Part shown: piece after piece, positions 45,711 through 55,606 of the stretch
Numbering within the stretch: the first letter of the stretch is position 1
Layout: every line of letters starts with the position of its first letter
NCBI RefSeq assembly: GCF_000585375.1
Contig: NZ_KK073874.1
Span: forward strand, 7,475,913 to 7,539,912
Source: Cryptosporangium arvum DSM 44712
GTDB taxonomy: Bacteria; Actinomycetota; Actinomycetes; Mycobacteriales; Cryptosporangiaceae
Length of the DNA: 64,000 nucleotides
Reading direction: 5' to 3'
The notes under the pieces: model-generated
Told to the model about the DNA's origin: nothing
The model's input: the letters and a program-made list of their open reading frames with translations, nothing else
Databases searched by the model: none
Position numbers and translations under genes: made by a program

Positions 45711-48700
45711 GTGTCGGAACGCGTCAGGACCGTGTGCTCGTACTGCGGCGTCGGCTGCGGAATCGTGCTGGAGATCGGGCGGGACGCCGACGGGCGGCGG
45801 CGCGCGCTCACGGCGTCCGGGGACAAGGAACACCCGGCGAACCGGGGCCGGCTCTGCACCAAGGGAGCCACCAGCGCGGATCTGCTGTCGGCCGGAGGCC
45901 GGCTGACCACGGCTCACACCCGCCCGGAGCGGCAGGCGGCGCTGGTGGCCGCCCCGGTCGACGAGGCGATCCGCGCGACCGGCCAGCGGCTGCGGCGCAT
46001 CCTCGACGAGCACGGCCCGGACGCGATCGCGCTCTACGTCTCCGGCCAGATGACGCTGGAGGCGCAGTACCTGGCCACCAAGCTGGCCAAGGGCTACCTG
46101 CGCACGAACCAGATCGAGTCGAACTCCCGGCTCTGCATGGCCAGCGCGGCGAGCGGCTACAAGCTCTCGCTCGGCGCCGACGGGCCGCCCGGCTCCTACG
46201 CCGACTTCGACGAGGCGGACGTGTTCCTGGTGATCGGCTCGAACATGGCCGACTGCCACCCGATCCTGTTCCTGCGGATGCTCGACCGGCTCAAGCAGGG
46301 CGCCAAGCTCATCGTCGTCGATCCGCGGCGCACCGCCACGGCCGCGAAAGCCGACCTGTTCCTGCCGATCGAGCCGGGCACCGACCTGGCCCTGCTGAAC
46401 GGGTTGCTGCACCTGCTGCCGGTGGACGAGCAGTTCGTGGCCGAGCACACCGAGGGCTGGGAGACGATGCCCGCGATGCTGCGCGACTATCCCCCGGCCC
46501 GGGTCGCCGAGATCACCGGCGTTCCGGAGGAGTCGCTGCGCGAGGCGGCGCGGCTGATCGCCGGGGCCGGCCGGCGGTGGGTGAGCTGCTGGACGATGGG
46601 GCTCAACCAGAGCACGCACGGCACCTGGAACACGAACGCGCTGATCAACCTGCACCTCGCGACCGGCGCGATCGGCCGCCCGGGAGCGGGTCCGTTCTCG
46701 CTCACCGGCCAGCCGAACGCGATGGGTGGCCGGGAGATGGGGTACATGGGCCCCGGCCTGCCCGGGCAGCGGTCGGTGGTCTCGGCGGCCGACCGGGCGT
46801 TCGTCGAGGACCGCTGGGGGTTGCCTCCGGAGACGATCCCGGCCTCCGGCGGCGCGGGCACGATCGACCTCTTCCGGCGGATGGCCGACGGTGAGGTGAA
46901 GGCCGCCTGGATCATCGGCACCAACCCCGTGGCGTCGGTGGCGAACCGCCGCACGGTGATCGAGGGCCTGGAGGCGGCGGAGTTCGTGGTCACCCAGGAC
47001 GTGTTCGCGGACACCGAGACGAACGCGTACGCCGACGTCGTGCTCCCGGCGGCGATGTGGGCCGAGGCCGACGGCGTGATGGTGAACTCCGAGCGGAACC
47101 TGACGCTCGCCCGGCAGGCCGTCGACGCGCCCGGGGAAGCGCTGCCGGACTGGCTGCTGATCGCCCGGATCGCGACCGCGATGGGGTTCGACGGGTTCGC
47201 CCACACCTCCGCGGCCGAGGTGTTCGACGAGCTGACCGCCTTCGCGAACCCGGTGACCGGGTACGACGTACGCGGGGTGACGCACGCGCGGCTGCGCGGT
47301 GGGCCGGTGCAGTGGCCCGCTCCGGCCGGTGACGCGGCCGACCGGCACCCGCAGCGGTACCTGACCGACGAGGCGCGGCTGGTGTTCCCCACCGCGAGCG
47401 GGCGGGCGGCGTTCTACCCCCGGCCGCACGTGCCACCGGCCGAACTGCCCGACGACGACTACCCGTTCGTGCTGAACACCGGGCGGTTGCCGCACCAGTG
47501 GCACACGATGACGAAGACCGGGAAGGTCGAGAAGCTACGCAAGCTGAACCCGGAGCCGTTCGTCGAGATCCACCCCTCGGACGCGGCCGCGCTCGGGGTG
47601 CGGGACGCCGACCGGATCGAGGTGGCGTCCCGGCGGGGACGCGCGGTGCTGCCCGCCGTGGTCACCGACCGGGTGCGGCCGGGTACGTGCTTCGCGCCGT
47701 TCCACTGGAACGACGTCTTCGGCGAGTACCTGAGCGTCAACGCCGTCACCAACGACGCGGTGGACCCGATCTCGTTCCAGCCGGAGTTCAAGGTGTGCGC
47801 GGTGTCGCTCACGGTCGTGGCCGGTCCGGACGCTCCGGCGACGAACCTGTTCGACCTGGGTGACGTGCGGCCGCCGGTGCTCTCGGAGTCCGAACGCCGG
47901 TACCTGGCCGGGTTCATGGCCGGGCTGCGGATGTCGCCGCCGGTCGACGGCCAGGTGCCGGTGCTGCCGGAGGGTTCGCTCTTCGCGCCGGAGAACGCGC
48001 AGTGGATCAACGGGGCGCTGGCCGGTACGTACTCCCGGGCCGGCGTCGTGGTCGCGGAGTCACCGTCGCCGCCGTTGATGGTGCTGTGGGCTTCGCAGAC
48101 CGGGAACGCGGAGGAGTTCGCGTCGTCGGTGGCCACGCGGTTGTCGGCGGCCGGGCGGGCGGTCACGGTGGTCGAGATGGCGGACTGTTCGCTCGACGTG
48201 CTGCGCCGGGCGTCGGACCTGTTGTTCGTGACCAGCACGTACGGCGACGGTGACGCGCCGGACAACGGCGGGGCGTTCTGGGACGCACTGGCGGCGCCGG
48301 ACGCTCCCCGGCTGGACGGGCTGCGCTACGCGGTGCTGGCCTTCGGCGACTCCAGCTACGACAACTTCTGCGGGCACGGCCGCCGCCTCGACGCCCGCCT
48401 GGCCGAGTTGGGCGCCGACCGGCTGGTCGACCGGGTCGACTGCGAACCCGACTACGAAGGAACGGCCACGACCTGGGCCGACGCCGTCCTGGCCGCCCTC
48501 TCCGTCGCCACCGGCCACGGCGACGAGAACGAGGCCGGGCACCGGCCGACCAAGGCGGCGCCGGTGGGGGCCCGGCTGGTGGGCAACCGGCTGCTGAGCG
48601 AACCCGGCGCGGTCCGGGAGGTGCGCGAGTTCACGTTCGCCGCGGACGGCCTGGAGTACGACGTCGGCGACGCACTCGGGGTCTGGCCGGTGAACTGCCC

Positions 48701-49655
48701 GAAGCTCGTCGACGAGTGGCTCACCGCGACCGGCCTCCACCCGGCGACCCCGGTGACCGTGGCCGGGAAGGACCTGGACTTCGAGGACGCGCTCCGCCAC
48801 CACCTGGAGATCGCCGCGATCACCCCGAAGCTGCTGCGCTTCGTCCTCGACCGGACCCAGAACCGGGAGCTCGGCAAGCTGCTCCGCCCGGAGAACAAGG
48901 GCGAGCTGGCCCGCTGGACCTGGGGCCGCCAGGCCGTCGACGTCCTCGCCGACCACCCGGTGGACGCGGCCGCCCAGGAGTGGGCCGACGCCCTGCCGGC
49001 CCTGCAGCCCCGCCTCTACTCGATCTCGTCGAGCCCGCTCGAGGACCCGAGCGCGATCCGCACGACGGTGTCCGTGGTCCGCTTCGACAACGAGGCCGGC
49101 CGGCAACGCAAGGGGGTGTGTTCCACCTTCCTCGCGGACGCTCCGCCGAACATCAGCGTGCCGGTGTTCGTGCAGCGCTCAGCGCACTTCAAGCCGCCGG
49201 CCGATCCGGCGGCACCGGCCGTCATGGTCGGGCCCGGCACCGGGGTCTCGCCGTTCGTCGGGTTCCTGCAGGACCGCCGGGCCCGCGGCGCGACCGGCCC
49301 CAACTGGCTGTTCTTCGGTGCTCCGCGCGGCGCCACCGATCACTACTACGCCGACGAGCTGGCTCAGCTGCGCGACGACGGCACGCTGACCCGCCTGGAC
49401 CTGGCGTTCTCCCGCGACCAGCGGGCGAAGATCTACGTCCAGGACCGGATGCGCGAGCACGGCGCCGCGCTCTGGGCGTGGCTGCGCGACGGTGCGCACT
49501 TCTACGTCTGCGGTGACGCCCACCGGATGGCCAAGGACGTCGACGCGGCGTTGCGCGACGTGGTCGCCACGCACGGCGGCCTCTCCCCCGACGAGGCCGC
49601 CGCGTACGTCAAGCAGCTGGCAGCGGATCGGCGGTACGTGCGCGACGTGTACTGA
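45711..49655 (+). CDS. Assimilatory-type nitrate reductase fused to a CysJ-like diflavin reductase
   Basis: Encodes 1,314 residues. The N-terminus binds a 4Fe-4S cluster (Cys9, 12, 16 and 49), followed by a molybdopterin oxidoreductase domain of the NasC/NarB/formate dehydrogenase type (to about 600; for example [16 protein letters not shown]) and the MopB C-terminal barrel (about 590-720). From about 785 comes a flavodoxin domain ([28 protein letters not shown]), then FAD-binding (RLYSISSSP) and NADP-binding parts ([23 protein letters not shown]). The fusion would let NADPH electrons run directly to the Mo centre, reducing nitrate to nitrite for assimilation. Annotations of this bifunctional architecture exist in other actinobacteria. 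No nitrite reductase or transporter is adjacent. Its last 47 bases overlap the convergent MFS gene. Confidence 0.9.
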   Translation: MSERVRTVCSYCGVGCGIVLEIGRDADGRRRALTASGDKEHPANRGRLCTKGATSADLLSAGGRLTTAHTRPERQAALVAAPVDEAIRATGQRLRRILDEHGPDAIALYVSGQMTLEAQYLATKLAKGYLRTNQIESNSRLCMASAASGYKLSLGADGPPGSYADFDEADVFLVIGSNMADCHPILFLRMLDRLKQGAKLIVVDPRRTATAAKADLFLPIEPGTDLALLNGLLHLLPVDEQFVAEHTEGWETMPAMLRDYPPARVAEITGVPEESLREAARLIAGAGRRWVSCWTMGLNQSTHGTWNTNALINLHLATGAIGRPGAGPFSLTGQPNAMGGREMGYMGPGLPGQRSVVSAADRAFVEDRWGLPPETIPASGGAGTIDLFRRMADGEVKAAWIIGTNPVASVANRRTVIEGLEAAEFVVTQDVFADTETNAYADVVLPAAMWAEADGVMVNSERNLTLARQAVDAPGEALPDWLLIARIATAMGFDGFAHTSAAEVFDELTAFANPVTGYDVRGVTHARLRGGPVQWPAPAGDAADRHPQRYLTDEARLVFPTASGRAAFYPRPHVPPAELPDDDYPFVLNTGRLPHQWHTMTKTGKVEKLRKLNPEPFVEIHPSDAAALGVRDADRIEVASRRGRAVLPAVVTDRVRPGTCFAPFHWNDVFGEYLSVNAVTNDAVDPISFQPEFKVCAVSLTVVAGPDAPATNLFDLGDVRPPVLSESERRYLAGFMAGLRMSPPVDGQVPVLPEGSLFAPENAQWINGALAGTYSRAGVVVAESPSPPLMVLWASQTGNAEEFASSVATRLSAAGRAVTVVEMADCSLDVLRRASDLLFVTSTYGDGDAPDNGGAFWDALAAPDAPRLDGLRYAVLAFGDSSYDNFCGHGRRLDARLAELGADRLVDRVDCEPDYEGTATTWADAVLAALSVATGHGDENEAGHRPTKAAPVGARLVGNRLLSEPGAVREVREFTFAADGLEYDVGDALGVWPVNCPKLVDEWLTATGLHPATPVTVAGKDLDFEDALRHHLEIAAITPKLLRFVLDRTQNRELGKLLRPENKGELARWTWGRQAVDVLADHPVDAAAQEWADALPALQPRLYSISSSPLEDPSAIRTTVSVVRFDNEAGRQRKGVCSTFLADAPPNISVPVFVQRSAHFKPPADPAAPAVMVGPGTGVSPFVGFLQDRRARGATGPNWLFFGAPRGATDHYYADELAQLRDDGTLTRLDLAFSRDQRAKIYVQDRMREHGAALWAWLRDGAHFYVCGDAHRMAKDVDAALRDVVATHGGLSPDEAAAYVKQLAADRRYVRDVY

Positions 49656-51006
49656 CCTCGGCGGCGGCCAGCCACGCGGCCGCGAGCACGCCGAGCGTTG
49701 ACGCGCCGATCAGCCACCAGAACGCGCGGTGGAACGCCGGGCCGGCGCCGTCCGGCAACCCGTTGGCGACCACGACGGCGAAGATCGCGCCGCCGAGCGC
49801 GCCACCGACCCGGTTCACGATGTTGACCTGGGCCGCCGCGTCGGGCAGCTGCGCGGGGGTGACCGCGGCGAACGCCGCGGTCACCGCCGGGGTCAGCGCA
49901 CCGGCCAGGCCCGCTCCGCGGACGAACAGCAGCCCCTGCACGAGCCACTCCCCGGCGTCGAGCGGCAGCAGGGCGAACGGAACCGTGGACACGACCGTCA
50001 CCAGGCTGCCGGCCAGGCTGACCCAGCCACCGCCGATCCGGTCGGAGAGCCGCCCGGCCAGCGGCAGCGCGATCGTGGTGCCCAGGCTCATCGAGAGCAG
50101 GAGCACGCCGGTCCCCAGCGGGTCGGCGCCGCGGCCGAGCTGGAACCACAGCGGGTAGAGCAGGCCGGCGCCGAACAGCGCCGCGCCCGCGAACGCTCCG
50201 GTGGCGACCGCGGCCCGGTACGACCGGTGACCGAACAGCCGCAGGTCGAGGATCGGCGTGGCGAGCCGCCGGGAGTGCGCGCCGTAGAGCAGGAGCGACG
50301 CGGCCCCGGCCGCCAGCACGGCCAGCGAACCGGGCTGGCGCGTCTCACCGAACCGCGTGCACCCGTACACGACGAGCGGCAGCCCGACGCTGAGCAGCGC
50401 CAACCCCACGACGTCGAGCCGCCCCGGATCGGTCCGGGCACCCCGAGGGACGTGTCGCAGCCCCAGCCCCACCCCGGCGATCCCGATCGGCACGTTGAGC
50501 AGGAACAGCCACGGCCATGACCACAGGTCGATCACCACGCCGCCGACGACCGGCCCGAGCGCGGGCGCCAGCGTCACCGCGACGCCGAGCGCCGCCATCA
50601 CCCGGCCGAGCCTGCTCGGCCCCACGGCCTGGCCGATCACGGTCTGACCGGCCGGAATGAGCATGCCGGCGGCGAGGCCCTGGAGCACACGCAGACCGAT
50701 GAGCCAGCCGATCGTCGGCGCGAGCGCGCACGCCGCCGACGTGAGCGTGAACGCGGCCGCGCAGGCCAGCCAGAGCCGGCCGACGCCGACCCGACGCCCC
50801 AGCCAGCCGCAGATCGGCAGCGACGCCGCGAACGCGACCAGGTAGCCGGTCGCGATCCACTGCGCGGTGCCGAGCGTGGTGTCGAGGTCACGGGTGATCG
50901 TGTCCAGGCCGACGTTGACGACCGATGCGTCGAGACCGGTCAGGAACGCGCAGGACGCGATGATCGCGCAGACCCGCCAGACGGTCCACGGGATGGGGTC
51001 GTTCAC
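49609..51006 (-). CDS. MFS multidrug exporter, DHA2 (EmrB/QacA) type
   Basis: Encodes 465 residues with about 14 hydrophobic segments. [15 protein letters not shown] is the motif-D1 region and [20 protein letters not shown] the next helices, typical of 14-TM proton-driven exporters. The GTG at 51004-51006 is chosen over the GTG at 51010 because GAGGAG then sits at a normal spacing. It is divergent from a TetR gene, with a perfect palindrome over the shared promoter region, so it is probably repressed by that regulator and induced by its substrate. The drug or metabolite is unknown. The 3' end overlaps the nitrate reductase gene. Confidence 0.87.
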   Translation of the reverse strand: MNDPIPWTVWRVCAIIASCAFLTGLDASVVNVGLDTITRDLDTTLGTAQWIATGYLVAFAASLPICGWLGRRVGVGRLWLACAAAFTLTSAACALAPTIGWLIGLRVLQGLAAGMLIPAGQTVIGQAVGPSRLGRVMAALGVAVTLAPALGPVVGGVVIDLWSWPWLFLLNVPIGIAGVGLGLRHVPRGARTDPGRLDVVGLALLSVGLPLVVYGCTRFGETRQPGSLAVLAAGAASLLLYGAHSRRLATPILDLRLFGHRSYRAAVATGAFAGAALFGAGLLYPLWFQLGRGADPLGTGVLLLSMSLGTTIALPLAGRLSDRIGGGWVSLAGSLVTVVSTVPFALLPLDAGEWLVQGLLFVRGAGLAGALTPAVTAAFAAVTPAQLPDAAAQVNIVNRVGGALGGAIFAVVVANGLPDGAGPAFHRAFWWLIGASTLGVLAAAWLAAAEVSTRRARTADPLPAA

Positions 51007-51029
51007 GGGCACTCCTCAGCGGCCTGGTC

Positions 51030-51052
51030 GTAAAGTAATCGTTTTACTTTAC
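51030..51052. promoter_or_regulatory. TetR operator palindrome between the MFS exporter and its regulator
   Basis: A perfect 9-base inverted repeat, gtaaagtaa / ttactttac, is separated by tcgtt (23 bases in all). It is AT-rich in GC-rich surroundings and sits midway between the divergent starts at 51006 and 51082, just upstream of the TetR -10. Confidence 0.8.
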
Positions 51053-51068
51053 AAAGGGTGCCGTCGTC

Positions 51069-51074
51069 TAGGCT
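51069..51074 (+). promoter_or_regulatory. -10 hexamer TAGGCT, leaderless start
   Basis: TAGGCT lies 7 bases before the ATG at 51082 of the TetR gene. This supports that ATG over the GTG at 51058. Confidence 0.45.
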
Positions 51075-51081
51075 CGTCCGC

Positions 51082-51714
51082 ATGACTGCGCCCGGGCGTC
51101 TGCAGGCCGAGAAGCGCGACGCGATCACCCGGGCCGCCCGGATCGTGTTCGGGCGCGACGGGTACGCGCGGGCGGCGGTCGACGCGATCGCCACCGAGGC
51201 CGGCGTCTCCACCCGGACGCTCTACAAGCACTTCGCGAGCAAGGACGTGCTGTTCACGTCGGTGCTCGAGGCCAGCGCGACGCAGGTCGCGGACGGGTTC
51301 CTGGCGCGGCTGCGTGACGTGCCCGGCGCCGAGCGCGCGGACGACGTGCCCCGGGAGCTCCGCGCGGTGGGCCACGCGCTGGTGCGGCAGGCGATCGACC
51401 ACCCCGAGCACTTCGCGATGGTGCGTCAGATCGTCGCGGAGTCCACCCATTTCCCGGAGCCGGTGATCACCCTCTGGCAGGAGGCCGGGCCGCGCCGGGT
51501 CGAGCGCGAGGTGGCCAGGCGGCTCGTCGCGCTGGACGAGCGGGGCCTGCTCGCGGTGCCCTCGGTCGATCGCGCGGTGATGCACTTCATGGCGCTGACG
51601 ACGATCGAAGCGAGCCCTCGACCGCTCAAACCGGCCGGGTACCTGGGGGCGGAAGGCACCGAGGAGGCGGTCTCCGCCGCCGTCCAGGTCTTCCTGACCG
51701 GTTATCAGCAGTAG
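51082..51714 (+). CDS. TetR/AcrR family repressor
   Basis: Encodes 210 residues. The N-terminal helix-turn-helix (about 8-60) has [20 protein letters not shown] then [15 protein letters not shown], the standard TetR signature. The helical C-terminal ligand domain is diverged, with a TetR_C-like end ([11 protein letters not shown]). It probably represses itself and the divergent MFS exporter through the perfect palindrome at 51030-51052. The ligand is unknown. Confidence 0.9.
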   Translation: MTAPGRLQAEKRDAITRAARIVFGRDGYARAAVDAIATEAGVSTRTLYKHFASKDVLFTSVLEASATQVADGFLARLRDVPGAERADDVPRELRAVGHALVRQAIDHPEHFAMVRQIVAESTHFPEPVITLWQEAGPRRVEREVARRLVALDERGLLAVPSVDRAVMHFMALTTIEASPRPLKPAGYLGAEGTEEAVSAAVQVFLTGYQQ

Positions 51715-51717
51715 CGT
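51712..51717 (+). promoter_or_regulatory. -10 hexamer TAGCGT, leaderless start
   Basis: TAGCGT begins on the TetR stop codon and lies 7 bases before the ATG at 51725. Confidence 0.4.
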
Positions 51718-51724
51718 TTCGCGC

Positions 51725-52666
51725 ATGCCCTCGCCGATCGGACCCGTCGACAACTCGCTGATCCCGCGGTACGCCGGGCCACCCACGTTCGCCCAGCTCC
51801 CGCGGGCCGACCAGGTGCCGAGCGCCGACGTCGCGGTACTGGGCGTCCCGTTCGACTCCGGGGTCAGCTACCGGCCGGGCGCGCGGTTCGGGCCCGCGCA
51901 CATCCGCGCGGCCAGCAAGCTCCTGCGCCCGTACAACCCGGCGCTCGACGTCGCCCCGTTCGCGGCCCAGCAGGTCGTCGACGCTGGTGACCTGGCCGTC
52001 AACCCGTTCGACATCGGCGAGGCGGTGGCCACGATCGAGGCCGCCGCCCGCACCTACGGGAACACCAAGCTGCTGACGCTCGGCGGCGACCACACGATCG
52101 CGCTCCCGCTGCTGCGCGCCGTCCGCGCGAAGCACGGTCCGATCGGGGTCGTGCACTTCGACGCCCACCTGGACACCTGGGACACGTACTTCGGCGAGCC
52201 CACCACCCACGGCACGCCGTTCCGCCGCGCGTCCGAGGAGGGCCTGCTCGACCGGGAGCGGTGTCTGCACGTCGGCATCCGCGGCCCGCTCTACACCCCC
52301 GACGACCTCACCGCCGACGGCGTGCTCGGCTTCCAGGTGATCCGGGCCGACGACTACGAGACGAGCAGCGTCACCGACGTCGTCGCCCGGATGCGCCGCC
52401 GCCTGGGCGGCGGACCGGTCTACGTCTCCGTCGACATCGACGTCCTCGACCCGGCGCACGCCCCGGGCACCGGCACCCCGGAGGCCGGCGGGCTCACCAG
52501 CCGCGAACTGCTCAACACGCTGCGCGGGCTGGTCGGGCTCGACGTGATCGGCGCGGATCTGGTCGAGGTGGCCCCCGCGTACGACCACGCCGAGATCACC
52601 GGCGTCGCCGCGGCGCACGTCGCGTTCGAGCTCTTGTCGGTTCTCGCGCGGAACACCATCAGATAG
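51725..52666 (+). CDS. speB: Agmatinase-family ureohydrolase
   Basis: Encodes 313 residues, the usual family size. The binuclear manganese site is complete: His123 (GGDHT), Asp146, His148 and Asp150 (FDAHLD), Asp237 and Asp239 ([19 protein letters not shown]). [17 protein letters not shown] is the family's N-terminal motif. Enzymes of this group cut urea from agmatine, guanidinobutyrate or guanidinopropionate; the exact substrate cannot be told, so the symbol is tentative. No arginine decarboxylase is adjacent, arguing for a role in guanidino-compound catabolism or use of imported agmatine. It starts 10 bases after the TetR stop, probably from its own promoter. Confidence 0.88.
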   Translation: MPSPIGPVDNSLIPRYAGPPTFAQLPRADQVPSADVAVLGVPFDSGVSYRPGARFGPAHIRAASKLLRPYNPALDVAPFAAQQVVDAGDLAVNPFDIGEAVATIEAAARTYGNTKLLTLGGDHTIALPLLRAVRAKHGPIGVVHFDAHLDTWDTYFGEPTTHGTPFRRASEEGLLDRERCLHVGIRGPLYTPDDLTADGVLGFQVIRADDYETSSVTDVVARMRRRLGGGPVYVSVDIDVLDPAHAPGTGTPEAGGLTSRELLNTLRGLVGLDVIGADLVEVAPAYDHAEITGVAAAHVAFELLSVLARNTIR

Positions 52667-52698
52667 CGTCCGTAATAGGGTTTTTGTCGTTTTTGTTC

Positions 52699-52704
52699 TA
52701 GCCT
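52699..52704 (+). promoter_or_regulatory. -10 hexamer TAGCCT, leaderless start, with T-rich upstream tract
   Basis: TAGCCT lies 6 bases before the ATG at 52711. The 20 bases before it (52680-52698) are T-rich (two runs of five T), striking in this GC-rich DNA. They may help the promoter or act as the U-tract ending the agmatinase transcript, though I saw no hairpin. Confidence 0.42.
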
Positions 52705-52710
52705 GAGCCC

Positions 52711-53979
52711 ATGCTCGTGCGCCCACCGACCGATCTCTCGGCTCCGCTCGTCCACGTGGGGCGCCAGGGGATCTACGACCAGACCGGCGACGTGGTGGCC
52801 TACGAGCTGTCGTTCCGCGACGCCGCGGACGCGCCGAGGGCCTCCAGCCGCGGTCCGTACGCGACCAGCCGGGTCATCGTCTCGGCGTTCACCGACTTCG
52901 GCCTCGAGCAGCTGGTCGGCGCGAAGGCCTGCTTCATCAACGTGACCAGGGAGTTCCTGGTCGGCGAGCTGCCGATCCCGTTCGACACCGGGCACGCCGC
53001 GCTGGAGATCGTGCCGTCGGTCGAGGTCGACGACGAGGTCGTCGAGGGCGCCACGCACCTGGTCGAACGGGGCTTCACGATCGCGCTGAGCGCGTTCGAG
53101 TGGGGCAGCGGCCACGAGCGGCTCCTGGACATCGCCAGCTACGTGATGATGGACATGCGCGGAGCCGACCCGGCCCAGGTCGACTCGACGATCCAGCGTT
53201 GCCGCGACTACCCGCACCTGCGCCTGATCGCCGAGCGGCTGGAGACCGAGGAGCAGCTCCAGGTCGCGTTCCTGCTCGGGTTCGACCTGTTCCGCGGCAA
53301 CATCCTCGGTCGTCCCCACGTCCTGTCGACGACCGGCCTCTCCCCGGCCCGGGTGAGCCGGTTGCAGCTGCTCGCCGCGCTGAGCGCGGAGGACGTGAAC
53401 TACGACGACGTGGTCGACCGGGTCGCGATGGACCCGACGCTGGCCTACCGGCTGCTGCGGGCGACGAACTCGGCCGCGTCCGGGCTCACCGTGAAGGTCT
53501 CGTCGGTGCACGAGGCCGCGGTGTTCCTCGGGCTCGACAAGGTCCGCCAGTGGGTGACGCTGATGCTGCTCACCGACGTGTCGGAAGCCACCGAGGACCA
53601 GCTCGCGTCGACGATGACGCGGGCACGGCTCTGCCAGACCACCGCCGAGTTCCAGCACCTGCCGGGCAGCGTCGCGTTCACGATCGGCCTGCTGTCGGGC
53701 ATCGCCGAGCTGACCGGACGCTCGGTGCGGGCCCTCGCCGACGAGCTGCCGCTGGCCGACGAGGTCCGCGAAGCGCTCACCGAGGGCTCCGGCGACCTGG
53801 GCGAGATCCTCACCGCGGTGCGGCACTACGAGGAGGGCGCGGTGAGCGAGCTCGCCGCGCTGACCGGACCGGTGGAACCCACCGAGGCCTACCTGTCGGC
53901 GATCAGCTGGTCGACGAAGATGCTCGACGACGTGGGCGTGGAGGGCGCGCGGCGCCCGATGCCGAACCCCCCGGCCTGA
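52711..53979 (+). CDS. EAL-HDOD signalling protein with degenerate EAL motif
   Basis: Encodes 422 residues. The first half (about 12-210) resembles the EAL fold of YuxH-like proteins, but the catalytic EAL reads YELSFR, the DDFG motif reads LSAFEWG, and the rest (DMRG, AERLETEEQ) is also altered, so it is unlikely to cleave c-di-GMP. The second half (about 215-405) is an HDOD domain (LLAALSAEDVNYDDVVDRV, DPTLAYRLLRATNSA, FLGLDKVRQWV) without HD metal ligands. Such proteins act as scaffolds in signalling and motility regulation. It is convergent with the chemotaxis gene pair, 19 bases apart. Confidence 0.87.
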   Translation: MLVRPPTDLSAPLVHVGRQGIYDQTGDVVAYELSFRDAADAPRASSRGPYATSRVIVSAFTDFGLEQLVGAKACFINVTREFLVGELPIPFDTGHAALEIVPSVEVDDEVVEGATHLVERGFTIALSAFEWGSGHERLLDIASYVMMDMRGADPAQVDSTIQRCRDYPHLRLIAERLETEEQLQVAFLLGFDLFRGNILGRPHVLSTTGLSPARVSRLQLLAALSAEDVNYDDVVDRVAMDPTLAYRLLRATNSAASGLTVKVSSVHEAAVFLGLDKVRQWVTLMLLTDVSEATEDQLASTMTRARLCQTTAEFQHLPGSVAFTIGLLSGIAELTGRSVRALADELPLADEVREALTEGSGDLGEILTAVRHYEEGAVSELAALTGPVEPTEAYLSAISWSTKMLDDVGVEGARRPMPNPPA

Positions 53980-54003
53980 GCCTCCGGCGGGTAGCCGCTC
54001 AGG
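53975..54003. terminator. Hairpin between convergent HDOD and CheW genes
   Basis: A perfect 7-base inverted repeat (cctgagc / gctcagg) with a 15-base loop spans both stop codons. It could end both transcripts. No T run. Confidence 0.45.
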
Positions 54004-55606
54004 TCGAGGCGGCGAGCCGTTCGAGGTCGATCTCGGGAAGCATCCGGCCGGCGTCGGCCGTGCCGACCTTGATCAGGCGGCGGCTGAGCGGATCGGTGCC
54101 CACCCCGCGCTGCTCGTCCTCGACCTCTTCCCAGATCGATTCCTCGATCGCGTTCAACGACGGCACGATGAACCCGACGTACCCGCCCGCGGCGTCCACG
54201 AGCAGCACCCGCGCGGTGACCCGGTCGACCTCCTCGTACCGTCCGAGGAGCGTGGTCAGGCAGATCAGCGGCACCGTGGCCCGCCGGTGCGTGAAGACGC
54301 CCTGGATCATCGCGCCCACCGCGTCCAGCGGGATGTAGTCGGTCGGGTACGGCAGGATTTCCTTGATCTGGACGAGCGGGCTGGCCACGTCCACGCCGGC
54401 GTTGTACGTCAGCATCTTCTTGACGACCGGCACCACCCGACGGCCTTCCGGCGCGTCATCGGTCTTGACCTCGTCCTGGGCGCGCTTGCGGGCTCTCGCG
54501 GCCTCCTCGGCCAGGGCCTCCTCCGACCCCTCCACCGGCATGCCCATGTTGGCGAGGTTGTCCAGGTGGGCGTCGCTACGCAGCGCCTCCCCGTCCAGGA
54601 CCAGGTTCTGGCCCTTCCCCGGGATCAGAAGCGCACCCTGCACGAAGCGGTTCTGCGCCATCCCCGCGGTCGGCAGCGGCAGCACGTCGGTGGCCGGCAC
54701 CGACTCGATGTTCGTGACGTCCGAGACGCTCAGCACGACGAGGCCGCGTGACATCGTCAACACGATGCCGCGCTCGGTGTCGTTCTTGGGCAGCTGCCCG
54801 AACCCCAGCACCTGCAGCGAGTCGACGACCGGCACCGACTTCCCGCCGAGCGTCACCACGCCGAGGCAGGACTCCCCGACCAGCGGCGACGGGCGGATCA
54901 CCAGCTTCGGGATCACCGAGTGCACGTGGTTGACGTCGATCGACAACCCGATGTTCGCGCAGCGCAGCAGCATGACGACACGCCGGTTGGTGTCGCCGGC
55001 CTTGATGAACCCCGCGTCGGTCGTTTCGGGGCTGGTGGCCGCGGCGGCCAGCGCGCTCTGGTTGCGGGTGCCGGACTCCTTGACCACCGGGACGCCGGGC
55101 AGCTCGAAGATCGCGGCCGAGTCGAGCACGGTGACGATGCTGCCGTCGTCGGGCTGCTCGAAACTCTGCTGGAACAGCGGCACGCCCGATCCGCCGACCA
55201 CCATCTCCATCAGCGCGTCGTTCGGGATCCGGACGACGCCCCGGATCTCGTCCGCGAGCAGGCCGAACATCCGGCCCTCCCGGGCGACGATCACGATGAC
55301 GTCGGTGCCGGAGTTGTCCTCGATGCCGATCAGCTGGCGCAGGTCGAGCACCGGGATGACCAGGTGGCGCAGGTTCACCGCACCCAGCAGACCCGGCGCG
55401 CGGGTCGGCAGCTGGCTGAACTCCGACGGGCACGGGATGACCTCGCGCAGCTCGGAGAGCGGCAGGGCCACCAGCGCCGGCCCGATCGTGAACATCCCGT
55501 AGACCGTGGTGTCGGTGCCGGTGACGATTTGGACCAGGCTGCGGTTGTCGGGGACGGACCCCGACAGCAGCTCCTCCGCGGCCGGCCGCTCGGCCAGCAG
55601 GGTCAC
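53999..55606 (-). CDS. Triple CheW-domain chemotaxis coupling protein
   Basis: Encodes 535 residues, over three times a normal CheW. Three CheW folds can be read: about 28-175 ([39 protein letters not shown]), about 205-355 ([31 protein letters not shown]) and about 385-525 ([29 protein letters not shown]). An acidic Ala/Glu/Arg linker precedes the third. The GTG start overlaps the chemoreceptor stop (GTGA), so both are coupled. CheW bridges receptors to CheA; three in a chain could crosslink receptor arrays. No cheA, cheY or cheR gene is in the window. Confidence 0.87.
   Translation of the reverse strand: MTLLAERPAAEELLSGSVPDNRSLVQIVTGTDTTVYGMFTIGPALVALPLSELREVIPCPSEFSQLPTRAPGLLGAVNLRHLVIPVLDLRQLIGIEDNSGTDVIVIVAREGRMFGLLADEIRGVVRIPNDALMEMVVGGSGVPLFQQSFEQPDDGSIVTVLDSAAIFELPGVPVVKESGTRNQSALAAAATSPETTDAGFIKAGDTNRRVVMLLRCANIGLSIDVNHVHSVIPKLVIRPSPLVGESCLGVVTLGGKSVPVVDSLQVLGFGQLPKNDTERGIVLTMSRGLVVLSVSDVTNIESVPATDVLPLPTAGMAQNRFVQGALLIPGKGQNLVLDGEALRSDAHLDNLANMGMPVEGSEEALAEEAARARKRAQDEVKTDDAPEGRRVVPVVKKMLTYNAGVDVASPLVQIKEILPYPTDYIPLDAVGAMIQGVFTHRRATVPLICLTTLLGRYEEVDRVTARVLLVDAAGGYVGFIVPSLNAIEESIWEEVEDEQRGVGTDPLSRRLIKVGTADAGRMLPEIDLERLAAST

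Noticed and set aside
51007-51012. Upstream GTG (51010-51012) as start of the MFS exporter
   Set aside because: The GAGGAG ribosome binding site would touch this codon; the next GTG at 51004-51006 has proper spacing.
51058-51081. GTG at 51058 as start of the TetR gene
   Set aside because: It would put the -10 hexamer inside the coding region; the ATG at 51082 sits 7 bases after TAGGCT.
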